From Adiantum capillus-veneris (taxonomy: Eukaryota; Streptophyta; Polypodiopsida; Polypodiales; Pteridaceae): DNA of 62,000 bases. How positions within the stretch are numbered: the first letter of the stretch is position 1; the number at the start of each line of letters is the position of its first letter. Position numbers and translations under genes: made by a program. The notes below the pieces were generated by a model. The model saw only the letters and a program-made list of their open reading frames with translations, made no database searches and was not told where the DNA came from. Shown here in pieces: positions 33,961 through 45,037 of the stretch. The stretch is taken from NCBI GenBank assembly GCA_014529385.2, contig CM043954.1:8517306-8579305 (forward strand), read 5' to 3'.

Positions 33961-34845
33961 ATTTTGATATGCTTAGCGATAGAACTGTAGAGGAGTGGCC
34001 TCTTACAACTACAACAATCATGAAGAACCATAACCAACACCAACTATCAACAATGGAAAGTGAATTGACCAGTGCCTAGTTAGCAGCCTATGCACATGCG
34101 GAGTTCTCAAGGAAGCTATCAATTTGTTTGGCTCAAGATTGTGAAGCCAAAAGAAAATTCAAGAGTTTGATAGAGGAAAAAGGCAAAGGAAAGCTACAAG
34201 GATGGAAATTCTAGTGATCAGCTAGCTGCCTTAATACCCACAAGGTTCAACAACTATTGTTATAAATGTGACACGATGCTTTGTTTGGCTTGAGATTGCA
34301 AAGCCAAAGGAAAAAGTAGGAACTCACAAGAGGACAAAGGAAAAGACAAGCTAGACATAGATAATGGTGATAAATATTTGAGAGAGGAGATTAGCATGGC
34401 ACACATGGTGGCAACCACGGTGGCCATGATGCCAAATTTCTAGTGAGGTGGTAGTTGTCATAGCTAGCTTTAACCATGGAGAGGCTTGTGAGCAACAAAG
34501 AGAGGCAAAATAAAGCTCCCTACAAATGATTTGAACCCATGTGTTGGAGTTCAATTTATCAGTGTTTGAACCCACGGGTCAGAGGTCAAGGCACACACAT
34601 CTGGCAAGGAACCAATCAGACGTACCTAAAACACTATGGATGAGTGCACTAATTCATTGTTGCTGGTTGGATCATGGACAGGATGTGTTTCAAACTTAAT
34701 TGTCTAGAAATTCTGGATGTGATGTGTTCCCAGTTCATGAATAGGGATTCTTGGACATAGTGTGGTCTGTATTACAATTTTCTATAAGGCAATCAATGCT
34801 CAAGATGGCATTCTTCGAAGGTAAAAAGTTAAGGGCAACAAAATT
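33961..34845 (+). pseudogene. Possible copia gag remnant in a mostly gene-free stretch
   Basis: At 34240-34330 the plus strand reads FNNYCYKCDTMLCLA, stop, DCKAKGK. This resembles a damaged zinc knuckle followed by a Lys-rich tail as in copia gag. A related stretch with 'tttggctcaagattgtgaagccaaaagaaaa' occurs about 170 bp upstream (34127). Nothing else is recognisable; stops are frequent. I regard this as a weak call. Confidence 0.3.
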
Positions 34846-35095
34846 GAGGTGTACCCAATTCAAACCTCTTTTGAGGTGCCCATGGTAGCTTCTTCATCAA
34901 TTTGGACTCACTGTTTATGTCCATTATGAATTGTAGAGAGGGTGTTAAAGCTATAGCATCTCAAGTGAATGAGGTGTACCCAATTCAAACCTCTTTTGAG
35001 GTGCCCATGGTAGCTTCTTCATCAATTTGGACTCACTGTTTATGTCCATTATGAATTGTAGAGAGGGTGTTAAAGCTATAGCATCTCAAGTGAAT
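34846..35095. repeat. Tandem duplication, 125-bp unit
   Basis: The unit from GAGGTGTACCCAATTC to ATCTCAAGTGAAT occurs twice head to tail (34846-34970, 34971-35095) with no difference that I can see. It is therefore a recent event. Confidence 0.92.
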
Positions 35096-36060
35096 GGCCC
35101 AATGTGATCTCAATATTTATTTTGACTTTAGGTAATTATTTTACTTATTTTTCAAACTCTAGGTGAGAAATTAATATATAACCACACCTAGATCTTATTG
35201 TATAATCATCAATTCATTGCAATGGCTAGTTGCTTCAATAGTTTCTCTCTCTCTCTCTCTCTTATATTCTCCTTGCTGCTCTACACTTTCACATCATCAA
35301 TTTTGACAGTTGCTCCCTGTTCACATTGTCGTGAATGGGACTAGTAGACCTAATTGTTGCCGTTTTGACAATGGAACTTGCTTCTCTTCCCATGTGTTGC
35401 ATACCAAATTATGGTCGTGTTTGACAATGATCAATGAAAACACATGCAAGGGAAGAATAATCAATTGTAGTGACAATAAGTGCACATCACACTATGGAAA
35501 ATTCAAGGGAGATTGAGTGCAACAACAATAGCTACAAAGGGAAACACGGAGCATGCATCATTTTCCATGTACCAATAATGGCTAATGATGGTGGAAGTTG
35601 AGAATTTTTGGAGAAGTGCGCACTCATGCCTTTTTTCACATATTAAACTATCTAATTCTCTCTCCATGCATGTTTGATCCAAGTAGTGTTGGGTATTTCT
35701 TTTCATCTTTTTCCTCTAACGCTACTACAATGGAGACATGTCCTCGCTAGCTCCTCTCGTCCATGCCACCAACTTGACAGAGGGGGACCCATGAGAGCCT
35801 CACTATTTATTTGTAGCTTGTCTCCCCTATCCTATACCCCCCACCATAGGGGAACACAAGTGATGATGAAGAAGAGGTCCCTTTAAACTATGATGTTTAT
35901 AGCCTTGTAATGAAGAATGCAATGCATACCCATGGTCAACCTTTACCTTCCAAACATTTCAATGCATTGGTCTACCCAAAACATTCTCTTCATTAGACTA
36001 ATACTCTTGGTTCATGGTGAAATTTACCACTATGACATGTAAGTCTTGCAGAGCCAAGAC
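35096..36060. other. Gene-free stretch with a short (CT)n run
   Basis: A (CT)n run lies at 35244-35262. Short frames (for example 35310-35516) show no known protein pattern. Confidence 0.45.
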
Positions 36061-36949
36061 CTCCATCATGATTGCTTGAATAAAAACTGTTGAGTTACAT
36101 GATTGCATAGTCTTTGATGATTGGTACCATGCAGACCGAGTTTGCTATGTTCAAGTGTACTAGCTACTATCATTGGAGTATAAATGGACTTTTCACGCCT
36201 CCATGCAGAGAATGTATTAAGGATTAGAAAGCCCTAGGTATAAAAGACAATAACTTTAGTGTGAAAGGGAGGATTATCTTTTGGGAGAAAGATAGAGCTT
36301 TATGAACGTACGTTCAAGTGGCCAAGCAGCTCCAACTTGTAATCAACTTTTTTAATGAACGGGTCATCCGATTTCAATTTTGAAACTTGCATTGTGTTAC
36401 TCTTTCCATGCTCTTTCAATGAAGTGTAAGCATTGAAAATTTCATTGTGGTTTGCGACTATGTATTTACACACCTAATCTTCAAACTTGAGTGCTTAAAT
36501 CATTGGTTTTTGATGTTTTGACCTTAGGAGAGTGTTATTAGACCTTAGGGAGACCCATTTGGGCTATTATATTGCAGTTTCTGTGACATGGATCATGCTG
36601 GATCGTGATTTTGGTTACCTTTTCAAAATAGAACCAGACTTTGTAGACTGTATGCCCTTAGAATTTATACATAATATAGCTTCCCTTAAAGTTTCATATC
36701 CAAGTTTGTTTAGTCGATGAAATGGCATGATGACCTAGAGTGGCAAGATAGGACATGGGTAGATTTCTAGATCATTGAGTGGTGATTTGCTTGCTGAGTT
36801 GATGCATTTTCTTGTTAGGTTTACTTATTGATGTTGACACCCTCAAAGAATCTTTGTGCCCCATCCAAGTCACTTCCTTGAGTATTGACATACGTTAGTG
36901 CCAGATAGCTATGCTATAGATGTCCATCGTGGCGGTGACTCAATAACAT
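36061..36949 (+). mobile_element. LTR of family P, plus orientation (start uncertain)
   Basis: It aligns with the reverse complement of 1866-2500 and with 54836-55300. The end CAATAACA is followed by one base and a decayed PBS. TATAAAAG at 36239-36246 is a likely TATA box. A damaged palindrome (ACATGGATCATG...GGATCGTGAT) sits at 36586-36610. The upstream end cannot be fixed; 36061 is an estimate from the 896-bp copy. Confidence 0.65.
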
Positions 36950-36950
36950 T

Positions 36951-36962
36951 GGTGTCATTGTA
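36951..36962 (+). promoter_or_regulatory. Decayed tRNA-Asp primer-binding site of family P
   Basis: TGGTGTCATTGT differs from TGGCGCCGTTGC at four sites, all C-to-T or G-to-A changes as expected of methylated DNA. It stands one base after the LTR end, exactly as in element Q. Confidence 0.65.
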
Positions 36963-37837
36963 TGATCCTTAGATGGTGAGTGACCTAGTATGTATTTTGA
37001 GATTTCTCCCCCCCAAATATTAGCCTTTACAAACCTTAGAAGTGAAGCACCTAGACACGGGGTTTAGTGCTTGGTAGAGGCTAGAACTTGCTAGATCTAT
37101 TCTTGATAGGCAAAGAATTGTGAGTGAGATACAAGAGGCATTTCATTATTCAATTTTCTTGATGCTTTGAAACTACTGTTCCATATTCCATTTCACTTTT
37201 AATTTTTACTGTTCTATTTGGTTTTGTGCATAGATTCATTCCAGTACCTAGGAGTTGGGTAAGTAGGACTCATAATCATCAAATTGGGCTGAAAAGATCA
37301 GGGCAAAAAGGGTTTAAAACCATATTTGGACAAAACGACCATACTCTAAAATTCTTAAAATTTAATGGTAGAGACCTAAAAGCTGATCTAAAACCAAAGA
37401 GTTGGTGCTCAAGGGCCTCAATAAACTCACTAGAAGAAATCTGGAAAGTTTTATTAGAAGCAATCTGGAAAGTTTCATCAGATTCTATGGTCAAACATGG
37501 ATCGCGATCCATGTACCTCAAAGACCATTTTTGTGAAAAAGTTATTAGTCACACTCTGTATTAGTAATACATTGCTCTAAAAATGTTTGGTTGGAAGGAA
37601 ATTTCAAAAATCACTTCAAAATTGGTTGATTGAGCAAAAATCGCAAAAACAAGGATTTCAGACACAAAATTGGGCATATCTTGATTCTGAGATCCAAGTC
37701 ACAAAAGACCAAGTGGGCTAGTTAGAGAAAATAAGTATTTAGCAACTTTAAAAATTGCAAATTTATTTGTGGTGGAGCATGGATTGGATCCATGTACCCC
37801 TGAGACAGAACTAGGCAAAAATGGGACCAACTGATAG
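36963..37837 (+). other. Leader of family P with perfect palindrome
   Basis: No gene is supported. ACATGGATCGCGATCCATGT (37495-37514) is a perfect 20-bp palindrome. CATGGATTGGATCCATG at 37778-37794 is a shortened copy 282 bp further on. The leader is cut at 37838 by the LTR of element R. Confidence 0.7.
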
Positions 37838-40418
37838 TGAGGCGGTCCGGGGCGGGCAACAAGAAGAGCGGCCTCTAAACACCCTTCGAGGCTCCCGTGC
37901 TGCTCCATTGGGGCTGGGGAAAGCACAATCAGAGACAACAACAACCTACAGCCAGAAACCAAACAAGAAAAGGGGCACCGCCTAGTTGTAGATGCGAACT
38001 AGGACGCACGTGATATCTCCTTGTACTCAAACGCACAAAGAGAGGGGAATGCAAGATAGCCACACACACCAAACACAAACATTCACCACGCCACAGAGAG
38101 GTAAAGAGCACAAATCAACTTGAGCAACTCAGTCTTAGCCTTAAAGATTAGATGCACACAAAGCTTGATGAGAAATAGAGAGCCAACACAAAACTTGACC
38201 TTGCTGCCAATACACAAATTGTCTTAGGGTCACGGGAGCCCTCTCACCGAGCACCCTCTTACAATTTACCTTTTAGGCAAACAATTCAACAAGCCCTCAA
38301 ACCACCAAGCATGAAATGGCACAACAAACTTCAAGGACAATATACCTTCAACCACCTGATGAGCCAACTTATCAAGTCAATTTGGAGAGAAGAGTCGTAG
38401 TTGCAGCATACAATTGCACCCAAAACTATGAATCTTATTTATGGACAAGAGTAGGCTACAAGTGTGATTGCAGAGTATAGTATCACTCCACTCCTCTTGA
38501 TGGCATAACTAACTTCAAGCTTCTCCATGCACCTATGTGTAGTGATGGAATAGAGCACTCACAATGCACACACTCTACACAACTAGGCTTGAAGAGTAGT
38601 GTGTTATGTGTTGAGAATGGTGTGGTGTAGTGTGATCATAGGATAATTTACAAGGGAGAGAAGGGCTCTATTTATAGGTTTTAGAAGCCCCGATTAGGAT
38701 TAGGCCTAATCAAGTTTATTTGAAGGAATAAAAGATTATGCATATTTTTATTTCTTTTAATGAGGGTGGGTCTCTCTCGTCCTTTGAGTCACATGGATGC
38801 GGGCTCAAGGGAAGAGAATTATTGAGGATGAAAGGAGAGAGGATCGAGTGAATAATTTTGGAGTGCCTACTCTAGTAGAGGGTGCATTTTATAATAAGGT
38901 TAGTGGTTAGTAGTTAGTAATTATCACTAAAAAATATTTACAAAATCATTCACCAAATGGTGAGATATTTGATGAGAAAAGTTAGAGAAGGGATAAGCTT
39001 GTAAAGCAAGGTTGAAGCTTGGAGAAGTTGACATTCACCTCTTTACAACACCGGTAGAAGAAGCGGTCAGCATGGCGAAGTAACGCGTGTCGATGAAGCT
39101 ATATTATCTTCAAACCTTGAAAAATTCATGATAAAGCCTTCATTTGCAGAGGTTAACCTTGGATTTTGGCTGATTTTTTGAAGTTGTTTACAAAGTTGAA
39201 GAGAGTATGGTAATATGGACATATATGTAGAGAGAAAAGGGGACACATAGGGTGTAGAAATGGAGGATTAAAGCTATGGAGGTGTGAGAGATGTGGCAAT
39301 GGTGAAGAGGGTGAATTAGGACATGGGAGTTGCAAGTTTGGGAGTGGGAAGGAGAGGGAGGAGTGTGTGTGAAAGAGGAATATGATAAAGTGGAAGAGGG
39401 AGTGTGGCTGCATAGCATGGGCAAACTTGGATCCACAAATAAAATCCTAGCTCACAGCTCGTAGCTCAAAAAAATATGAAAAAATTTGAGGTGAAAGTTC
39501 AACTCACGAGCTACAACTTTTGTTTGTATCACCTTTTCAAATTCGGGGAGCATGTGATCTTTAAAAATTCAGCAAAACCGATTGTTTTTTCCACTGCACA
39601 AGGTCCTTCTTTGGATGATTCTTTTGAATACCTCCAAGAGTGAGCTCCCCATGGTGCATGCATGCATGCCACATACCCTTGATCTTATTTGGTACGTCTA
39701 TAATTGAAGATATTGTTGAGATCATGATATAAGTGAATAGTACAACTAAGAAAATCAAATATTGAGGGGTCTTAAAAAATATGTATATGTCAAATATAAA
39801 TAATATAGGTGGAAAAAATATAAAGGGGTCAAAATAAATCTCTCTCATTATAAGTCTACCATAAAAAGATGAATATTTTTGGTGGTCTAATTTATGAGAG
39901 TAATTGAAAATAGATGTAGGAAGGAAACATGACAATAGTGAAAAAATATACACATAAATAAAACTAGTTTTCTTGGATTTTTGTTGGGATGGAGTTACAC
40001 CAAAAATAAGAGAAGCTTGCATGAAATTATTTTTATATGGAATAAAGAGTATGCAAAATGGTAAGAAAAAATATGATAATAGTGAGTCAATGTTCATAGC
40101 ATAAATAACACACACCTAAGTATACATATTTAAATAAATATCAAAATAATTATGAAAAATCATTTTATTTAGGCCCTATATACAATGAAATATTTACACA
40201 CAAATGGGCCATAATATACTTATATTTTTTATATTTTTTTGGCTTAACTAGCCCAGTGACTAGCTAATTAAGGGTTTTTAAGAAGATATGGGAAAAGTCC
40301 CCTAACTCACACACACCTATATACAGTGAAATGGTAGGGATAACCAAAATGTTTGAGTGATTTGATAGGGTGAGGTAGCTTACTATGGCAATTATGGAAA
40401 GCCGAAAAACGGCTATCA
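37838..40418 (-). mobile_element. 3' LTR of element R
   Basis: It is 2581 bp long, with TGAGGCGGTCC at one end and CTATCA at the other (plus coordinates). CTATTTATAG at 38668-38677 is CTATAAATAG on the minus strand, a TATA box also present in the other LTR. The last 112 bases at the upper end contain the end and stop codon of the element's ORF. Confidence 0.85.
38668..38677 (-). promoter_or_regulatory. TATA box in element R LTR
   Basis: The minus strand reads CTATAAATAG. The same sequence lies at 43743-43752 in the 5' LTR, which would be the active promoter copy. Confidence 0.6.
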
Positions 40419-42655
40419 TTAGCTCCCCCCTTAGATAATGGTACATTCATGTACCATTTATCCGACCATACAACATGTAGATTGTGTAACGTCTGTCCTT
40501 GTCTGCTCTCATCTTTGAAGAACCTTTGTTGTATGATTAAAAAACCTTGTGTGATATGAAAGGTTCTCAGAGCCAATAGCAGGATGTAATGAAGTGACGG
40601 AGTAAACCTCCTCCATTGAGAAAGTTTCCATAAGCACCCCCCAGGATCAAAGATCTTGAAATATCTTTCCCAAAGAGAGATGTATGGTATGGAATCACTT
40701 ACTGATTTCGGTCGAAGAAACTTGTAGATTTTATTGTTGTCCATCATTGCATCTATCACTATGAATGTGATATAAACGATTGGTTTCTCTTCCTCCTGTG
40801 TAAAGTTGATGTATCTGCTACGATCTTCAAGAGCTTGTATGAGCAAATTCCTGAACTGTAGCTCATAAAATTCATTCAACTTGGGTAGGCTCATCAAGTC
40901 AAAAATTCTATGACCTTCATGATTTAGGAAAGCTTGATCCATGCTTCCAACTGCTATTGGAAGATATTGCAAATAGTTTACCATATAAGTAGATAATAGA
41001 CGAAGGTTTCTATTGCTTCCAACACATTGGAAGAGAATAGATTTTGGTACTGATTGATGAAATATCCACATGTAGCAATCAACAAATTTTTCATCTATGA
41101 TGAAGACCAGAAGCATCACAATGTGCGACCTCCATACATCAAAGAACCAAATGAAGAAGGTTTGGAAACATCCGTTCATCACCAAGTATTCATGTCCTCT
41201 TCGACTTAAGAAGGTATGGTGCCCCCGATGAAAGGTATATGTGAAGAGAGGAGAATTTGACTTTGAAGAGGTGAAACCCAATGTGAAGATGATTGGGGCT
41301 TCAAAAACTTGGATTTTCTTGCTAAGAGATTGTCCCATGAATGAAGAGCCACCCACTAAAACACCATTGGAGAGAATGATACCCTTCTGACAGTTTCCTT
41401 TTATGATTTTATTTTTTACTACTCTCCCATGTTCTTCATCCCCTTCTAAGCCCCCCCTTTGACAAGGTTGTAACTCCTCACATTGTACCACCTCAAAGGT
41501 TGACGGATTACTGTTTGATTTTGTGAAAACTTTGTCTTCTTGCATGATAGGTTCCTCCGTGCTTAACATACATGGGTCATACCAATGCTTTTCAACATCC
41601 TCAAACACTTCTTGAAGATTATCCTCACATGGATTCAACTCGCACTCTTCTACTTTGTTTTGGAGTTGGCATTCCATGTACACAATCATCTCTTTATGAT
41701 CAATGTGGTCTTTGATCTCCCCACCTATGATTTCATCTTCTTCTTCACTCTCTTCTTTTAGACAAGATACACTCTCAGAACATTCCATAAGATCAAAGTT
41801 ACCTTCAAGGTCTTCATTCTCCATAGAGTCATGTTGCACAAAAGCTTCATCTGCTCGGACTAGAAATTGATCCATCGCCAAAAGGTTGGATGTATCCATT
41901 ATTGAATCATCAATGCCATTTGAGATATCTTGTGTCGATTTTTGCATGCTTCTGATAAAGGTAGAAGAAAGAGATTCCACATTTGAATCTTGGCCACACA
42001 CTTTAGCACTTGAATAATCAGTTGGGATGTAGGTAACTTCTTCAACATTTGTCGGAGTAGAAGGAGACAAGTATGGCAAAGGAGATGACTCCTTGATAGA
42101 AACACTTTCATGATGGTTGGTTCTTCCAGCATGATGGAAACCATTTTTGATGTAGAAGTACTTGTGAAACTTCCTTCGGGCAATAGTGACCGCTTCTTCA
42201 AAGGTAGAGGGTCCACTACAAGTAACCTTAGTCTTTAGGAAAGGAGACAAACCCGAAATAAATTGCTCCATTTTTACATAATCTGGAAATGTAGAACTAA
42301 ACCCATATCCTCTCCATTGACGATAAAAAATATCCTCATAAGCATAGTAGTCTTCACCATGTTGTTGAAGTCTCCCTAATGAAACCTATGCTTTCTCTGT
42401 AGTTGGAAATTTAGAGAATCTGGTCTTCAAAGCTTTGGAAATTTGGGTATACCCATCTTCAATCTGAGAAGACATACTCCAAAACCATTGCTCAACGTTG
42501 CCTCTAAGGCATAGCAATAGAAAATCCCCTTTTTCAATGTCATCCCTTTTACCAAGGATACGACAAACCATTCTAAAATAAGCAAGAAAATCATCAACAT
42601 CTTCTTCTAGATTTCCGAAGAAGATTGGGATATCATCAAAGGTATAGCATGTCAT
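40307..42655 (-). CDS. Long ORF of element R: gag plus unknown C-terminal domain
   Basis: The frame runs from ATG at 42655 to 40307, 783 codons with one TAG (codon 90, 42386-42388). Residues 10-170 are a gag core (FFGNLEEDVDDFLAYFRMV, ERGNVEQWFW-like, YEDIFYRQWRGYGF, EQFISGLSPFLKTKV, TFEEAVTIARRKFHKYF). No zinc knuckle follows. Residues 200-400 are strongly acidic. The remaining 350 or so residues look like a folded domain that I cannot name: it has a hydrophobic stretch (TFFIWFFDVWRSHIVMLLVF), then VYITFIVIDAMMDNNKIY and FDPGGCLWKLSQWRRFTPSL. The frame passes through the polypurine tract (LSKGG) and stops inside the 3' LTR. Its openness over 690 codons suggests recent constraint. Confidence 0.85.
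40419..40434 (-). promoter_or_regulatory. Polypurine tract of element R
   Basis: The minus strand reads CTAAGGGGGGAGCTAA directly before the LTR start TGATAGCCG. It lies within the coding frame. Confidence 0.8.
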
Positions 42656-42950
42656 AGTCTCTCAATGCTAGAACCACACAAAGATTAGTTCCAAACAATC
42701 ATTTTCTCTCATGACATCAACTAACTACACAAAGATTTGAAAGGTCTTTCAACATGAATTCTAGATTCTTATGTGAAAATGTTTTTTTCCTTTCTTATGT
42801 TATGCTAATCCAAACCATATTCTAGATCATTTTTTGTTGCATTGAAATGAAACTTAGTCGTACAAGTTTTCATGATTCATATAATCTTCTTGATTATGCT
42901 AAAATTCAAGCATTCATGCAATACAATAACAATAAGCACAAAGTTAGTCC

Positions 42951-42965
42951 TCAGTGGGGGCACCA
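42951..42965 (-). promoter_or_regulatory. Candidate primer-binding site of element R
   Basis: Three bases from the LTR end the minus strand reads TGGTGCCCCCACTGA. It starts TGG as any tRNA-complementary PBS must, but fits neither the initiator tRNA-Met nor the tRNA-Asp site. I cannot name the tRNA. Confidence 0.55.
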
Positions 42966-42968
42966 ATT

Positions 42969-45037
42969 TGAGGCGGTCCGGGGTGGGCAACAAGAAGAGC
43001 GGCCTCCACAAGAGCGGCCTCTAAACACCCTTCGAGGCTCCCGTGCTGCTCAATTGGGGTTGGGGCAAGCACAATCAGAGACAACAACAACCCACAGCAA
43101 AAAACCAAACAAGAAAAGGGGCAGCGCCTAGTTGTAGATGCGAACTAGGACGCACGTGATATCTCGTTGTACTCAAACGCACAAAGAGAGGGGAATGCAA
43201 GATAGCCACACACACCAAACACAAACATTCACCACGCCACAGAGAGGTAAAGAGCACAAATCAACTTGAGCAACTCAGTCTTAGCCTTAAAGATTAGATG
43301 CACACAAAGCTTGATGAGAAATAGAGAGCCAACACAAAACTTGACCTTGTTGCCAATACACAAATTGTCCCTCAAACCACCAAGCATGAAATGGCACAAC
43401 AAAATTCAAGGACAATATACCTTCAACCACCTGATGAGCCAACTTATCAAGTCAATTTGGAGAGAAGAGTCGTAGTTGCAGCATACAATTGCACCCAAAA
43501 CTATGAATCTTATTTATGGACAAGAGTAGGCTACAAGTGTGATTGCAGAGTATAGTATCACTCCACTCCTCTTGATGGCATAACTAACTTCAAGCTTCTC
43601 CATGCACCTATGTGTAGTGATGGAATAGAGCACTCACAATGCACACACTCTACACAACTAGGCTTGAAGAGTAGTGTGTTATGTGTTGAGAATGGTGTGG
43701 TGTAGTGTGATCATGGGATAATTTACAAGGGAGAGAACGGCTCTATTTATAGGTTTTAGAAGCCCCGATTAGGATTAGGCCTAATCAAGTTTATTTGAAG
43801 GAATAAAAGATTATACATATTTTTATTTCTTTTAATGAGGGTGGGTCTCTCTTGTCCTTTGAGTCACATGGATGCGGGCTCAAGGGAAGAGAATTATTGA
43901 GGATGAAAGGAGAGAGGATCGAGTGAATAATTTGGGAGTGCCTACTCTAGTAGAGGGTGCATTTTACAATAAGGTTAGTGGTTAGTAGTTAGTAATTATC
44001 ACTAAAAAATATTTACAAAATCATTCACCAAATGGTGAGATATTTGATGAGAAAAGTTAGAGAAGGGATAAGCTTGTAAAGCAAGGTTGAAGCTTGGAGA
44101 AGTTGACATTCACCTCTTTACAACACCGGTAGAAGAAGCGGTCAGCATGGCGAAGTAACGCGTGTCAATGAAGCTATGTTATCTTCAAAGCTTGAAAAAA
44201 TCATGATAAAGCCTTCATTTGCAGAGGTTAACCTTGGATTTTGGCTGATTTTTTGAAGTTGTTTACAAAGTTGAAGAGAGTATGGTAATATGGACATATA
44301 TGTAGAGAGAAAAGGGGACACATAGGGTGTAGAAATGGAGGATTAAGGCTATGGAGGTGTGAGAGATGTGGCAATGGTGAAGAGGGTGAATTAGGACATG
44401 GGAGTTGCAAGTTTGGGAGTGGGAAGAAGAGGGAGGAGTGTGTGTGAAAGAGGAATATGATAAAGTGGAAGAGGGAGTGTGGCTGCATAGCATGGGCAAA
44501 CTTGGATCCACAAATAAAATCCTAGCTCACAGCTCGTAGCTCAAAAAAATATGAAAAAATTTGAGGTGAAAGTTCAACTCACGAGCTACAACTTTTGTTT
44601 GTATCACCTTTTCAAATTCGGGGAGCATGTGATCTTTAAAAATTCAGCAAAACCGATTGTTTTTTCCACTGCACAAGGTCCTTCTTTGGATGATTCTTTT
44701 GAATACCTCCAAGAGTGAGCTCCCCATGGTGCATGCATGCATGCCACATACCGTTGATCTTATTTGGTAGGTCTATAATTGAAGATATTGTTGAAATCAT
44801 GATATAAGTGAATAGTACAACTAAGAAAATCAAATATTGAGGGTTCTTAAAAAATATGTATATGTCAAATATAAATAATATAGGTGGAAAAAATATAAAG
44901 GGGTCAAAATAAATCTCTCTCATTATAAGTCTACCATAAAAAGATGAATATTTTTGGTGGTCTAATTTATGAGAGTAATAGAGAATAGATGTAGGAAGAA
45001 AAAATGACAATAGTAAAAAAATATACACATAAATAAA
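42969..45037 (-). mobile_element. 5' LTR of element R, truncated
   Basis: It matches 37838-39970 and stops at 45037 (ACATAAATAAA). About 450 bp of the LTR found at 39970-40418 is missing. The sequence continues at once into copia T coding DNA. Confidence 0.88.

Larger units (their letters stand above)
37838..45037 (-). mobile_element. Element R: gag-only LTR retrotransposon, minus orientation
   Basis: Two LTRs in the same orientation (37838-40418, and 42969-45037 truncated) flank one long frame. The minus orientation follows from the frame, from the PBS beside 42969, from the polypurine tract beside 40418 and from TATA boxes reading on the minus strand. There is no protease, RT or integrase. 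The LTRs are almost the same apart from an 18-bp duplication near 43000 and a block of about 70 bp (near 38225-38295) missing from the upper LTR, so insertion was recent. The element sits in family P leader DNA. Its upper LTR is cut at 45037 by the join with copia T. Confidence 0.85.

Noticed and set aside
39153-39436. Overlapping Ser/His/Pro-rich frames in the R LTR (repeated at 44228-44511)
   Set aside because: They lie inside the LTR in two overlapping phases and are shared only because the LTR is duplicated. No domain is recognisable, so I treat them as chance frames.
39561-40115. A 184-codon minus-strand frame with hydrophobic segments inside the R LTR
   Set aside because: It is AT-rich LTR sequence read by chance. 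The copy in the other LTR (44636-45028) has diverged and is truncated, and the frame is not linked to gag.
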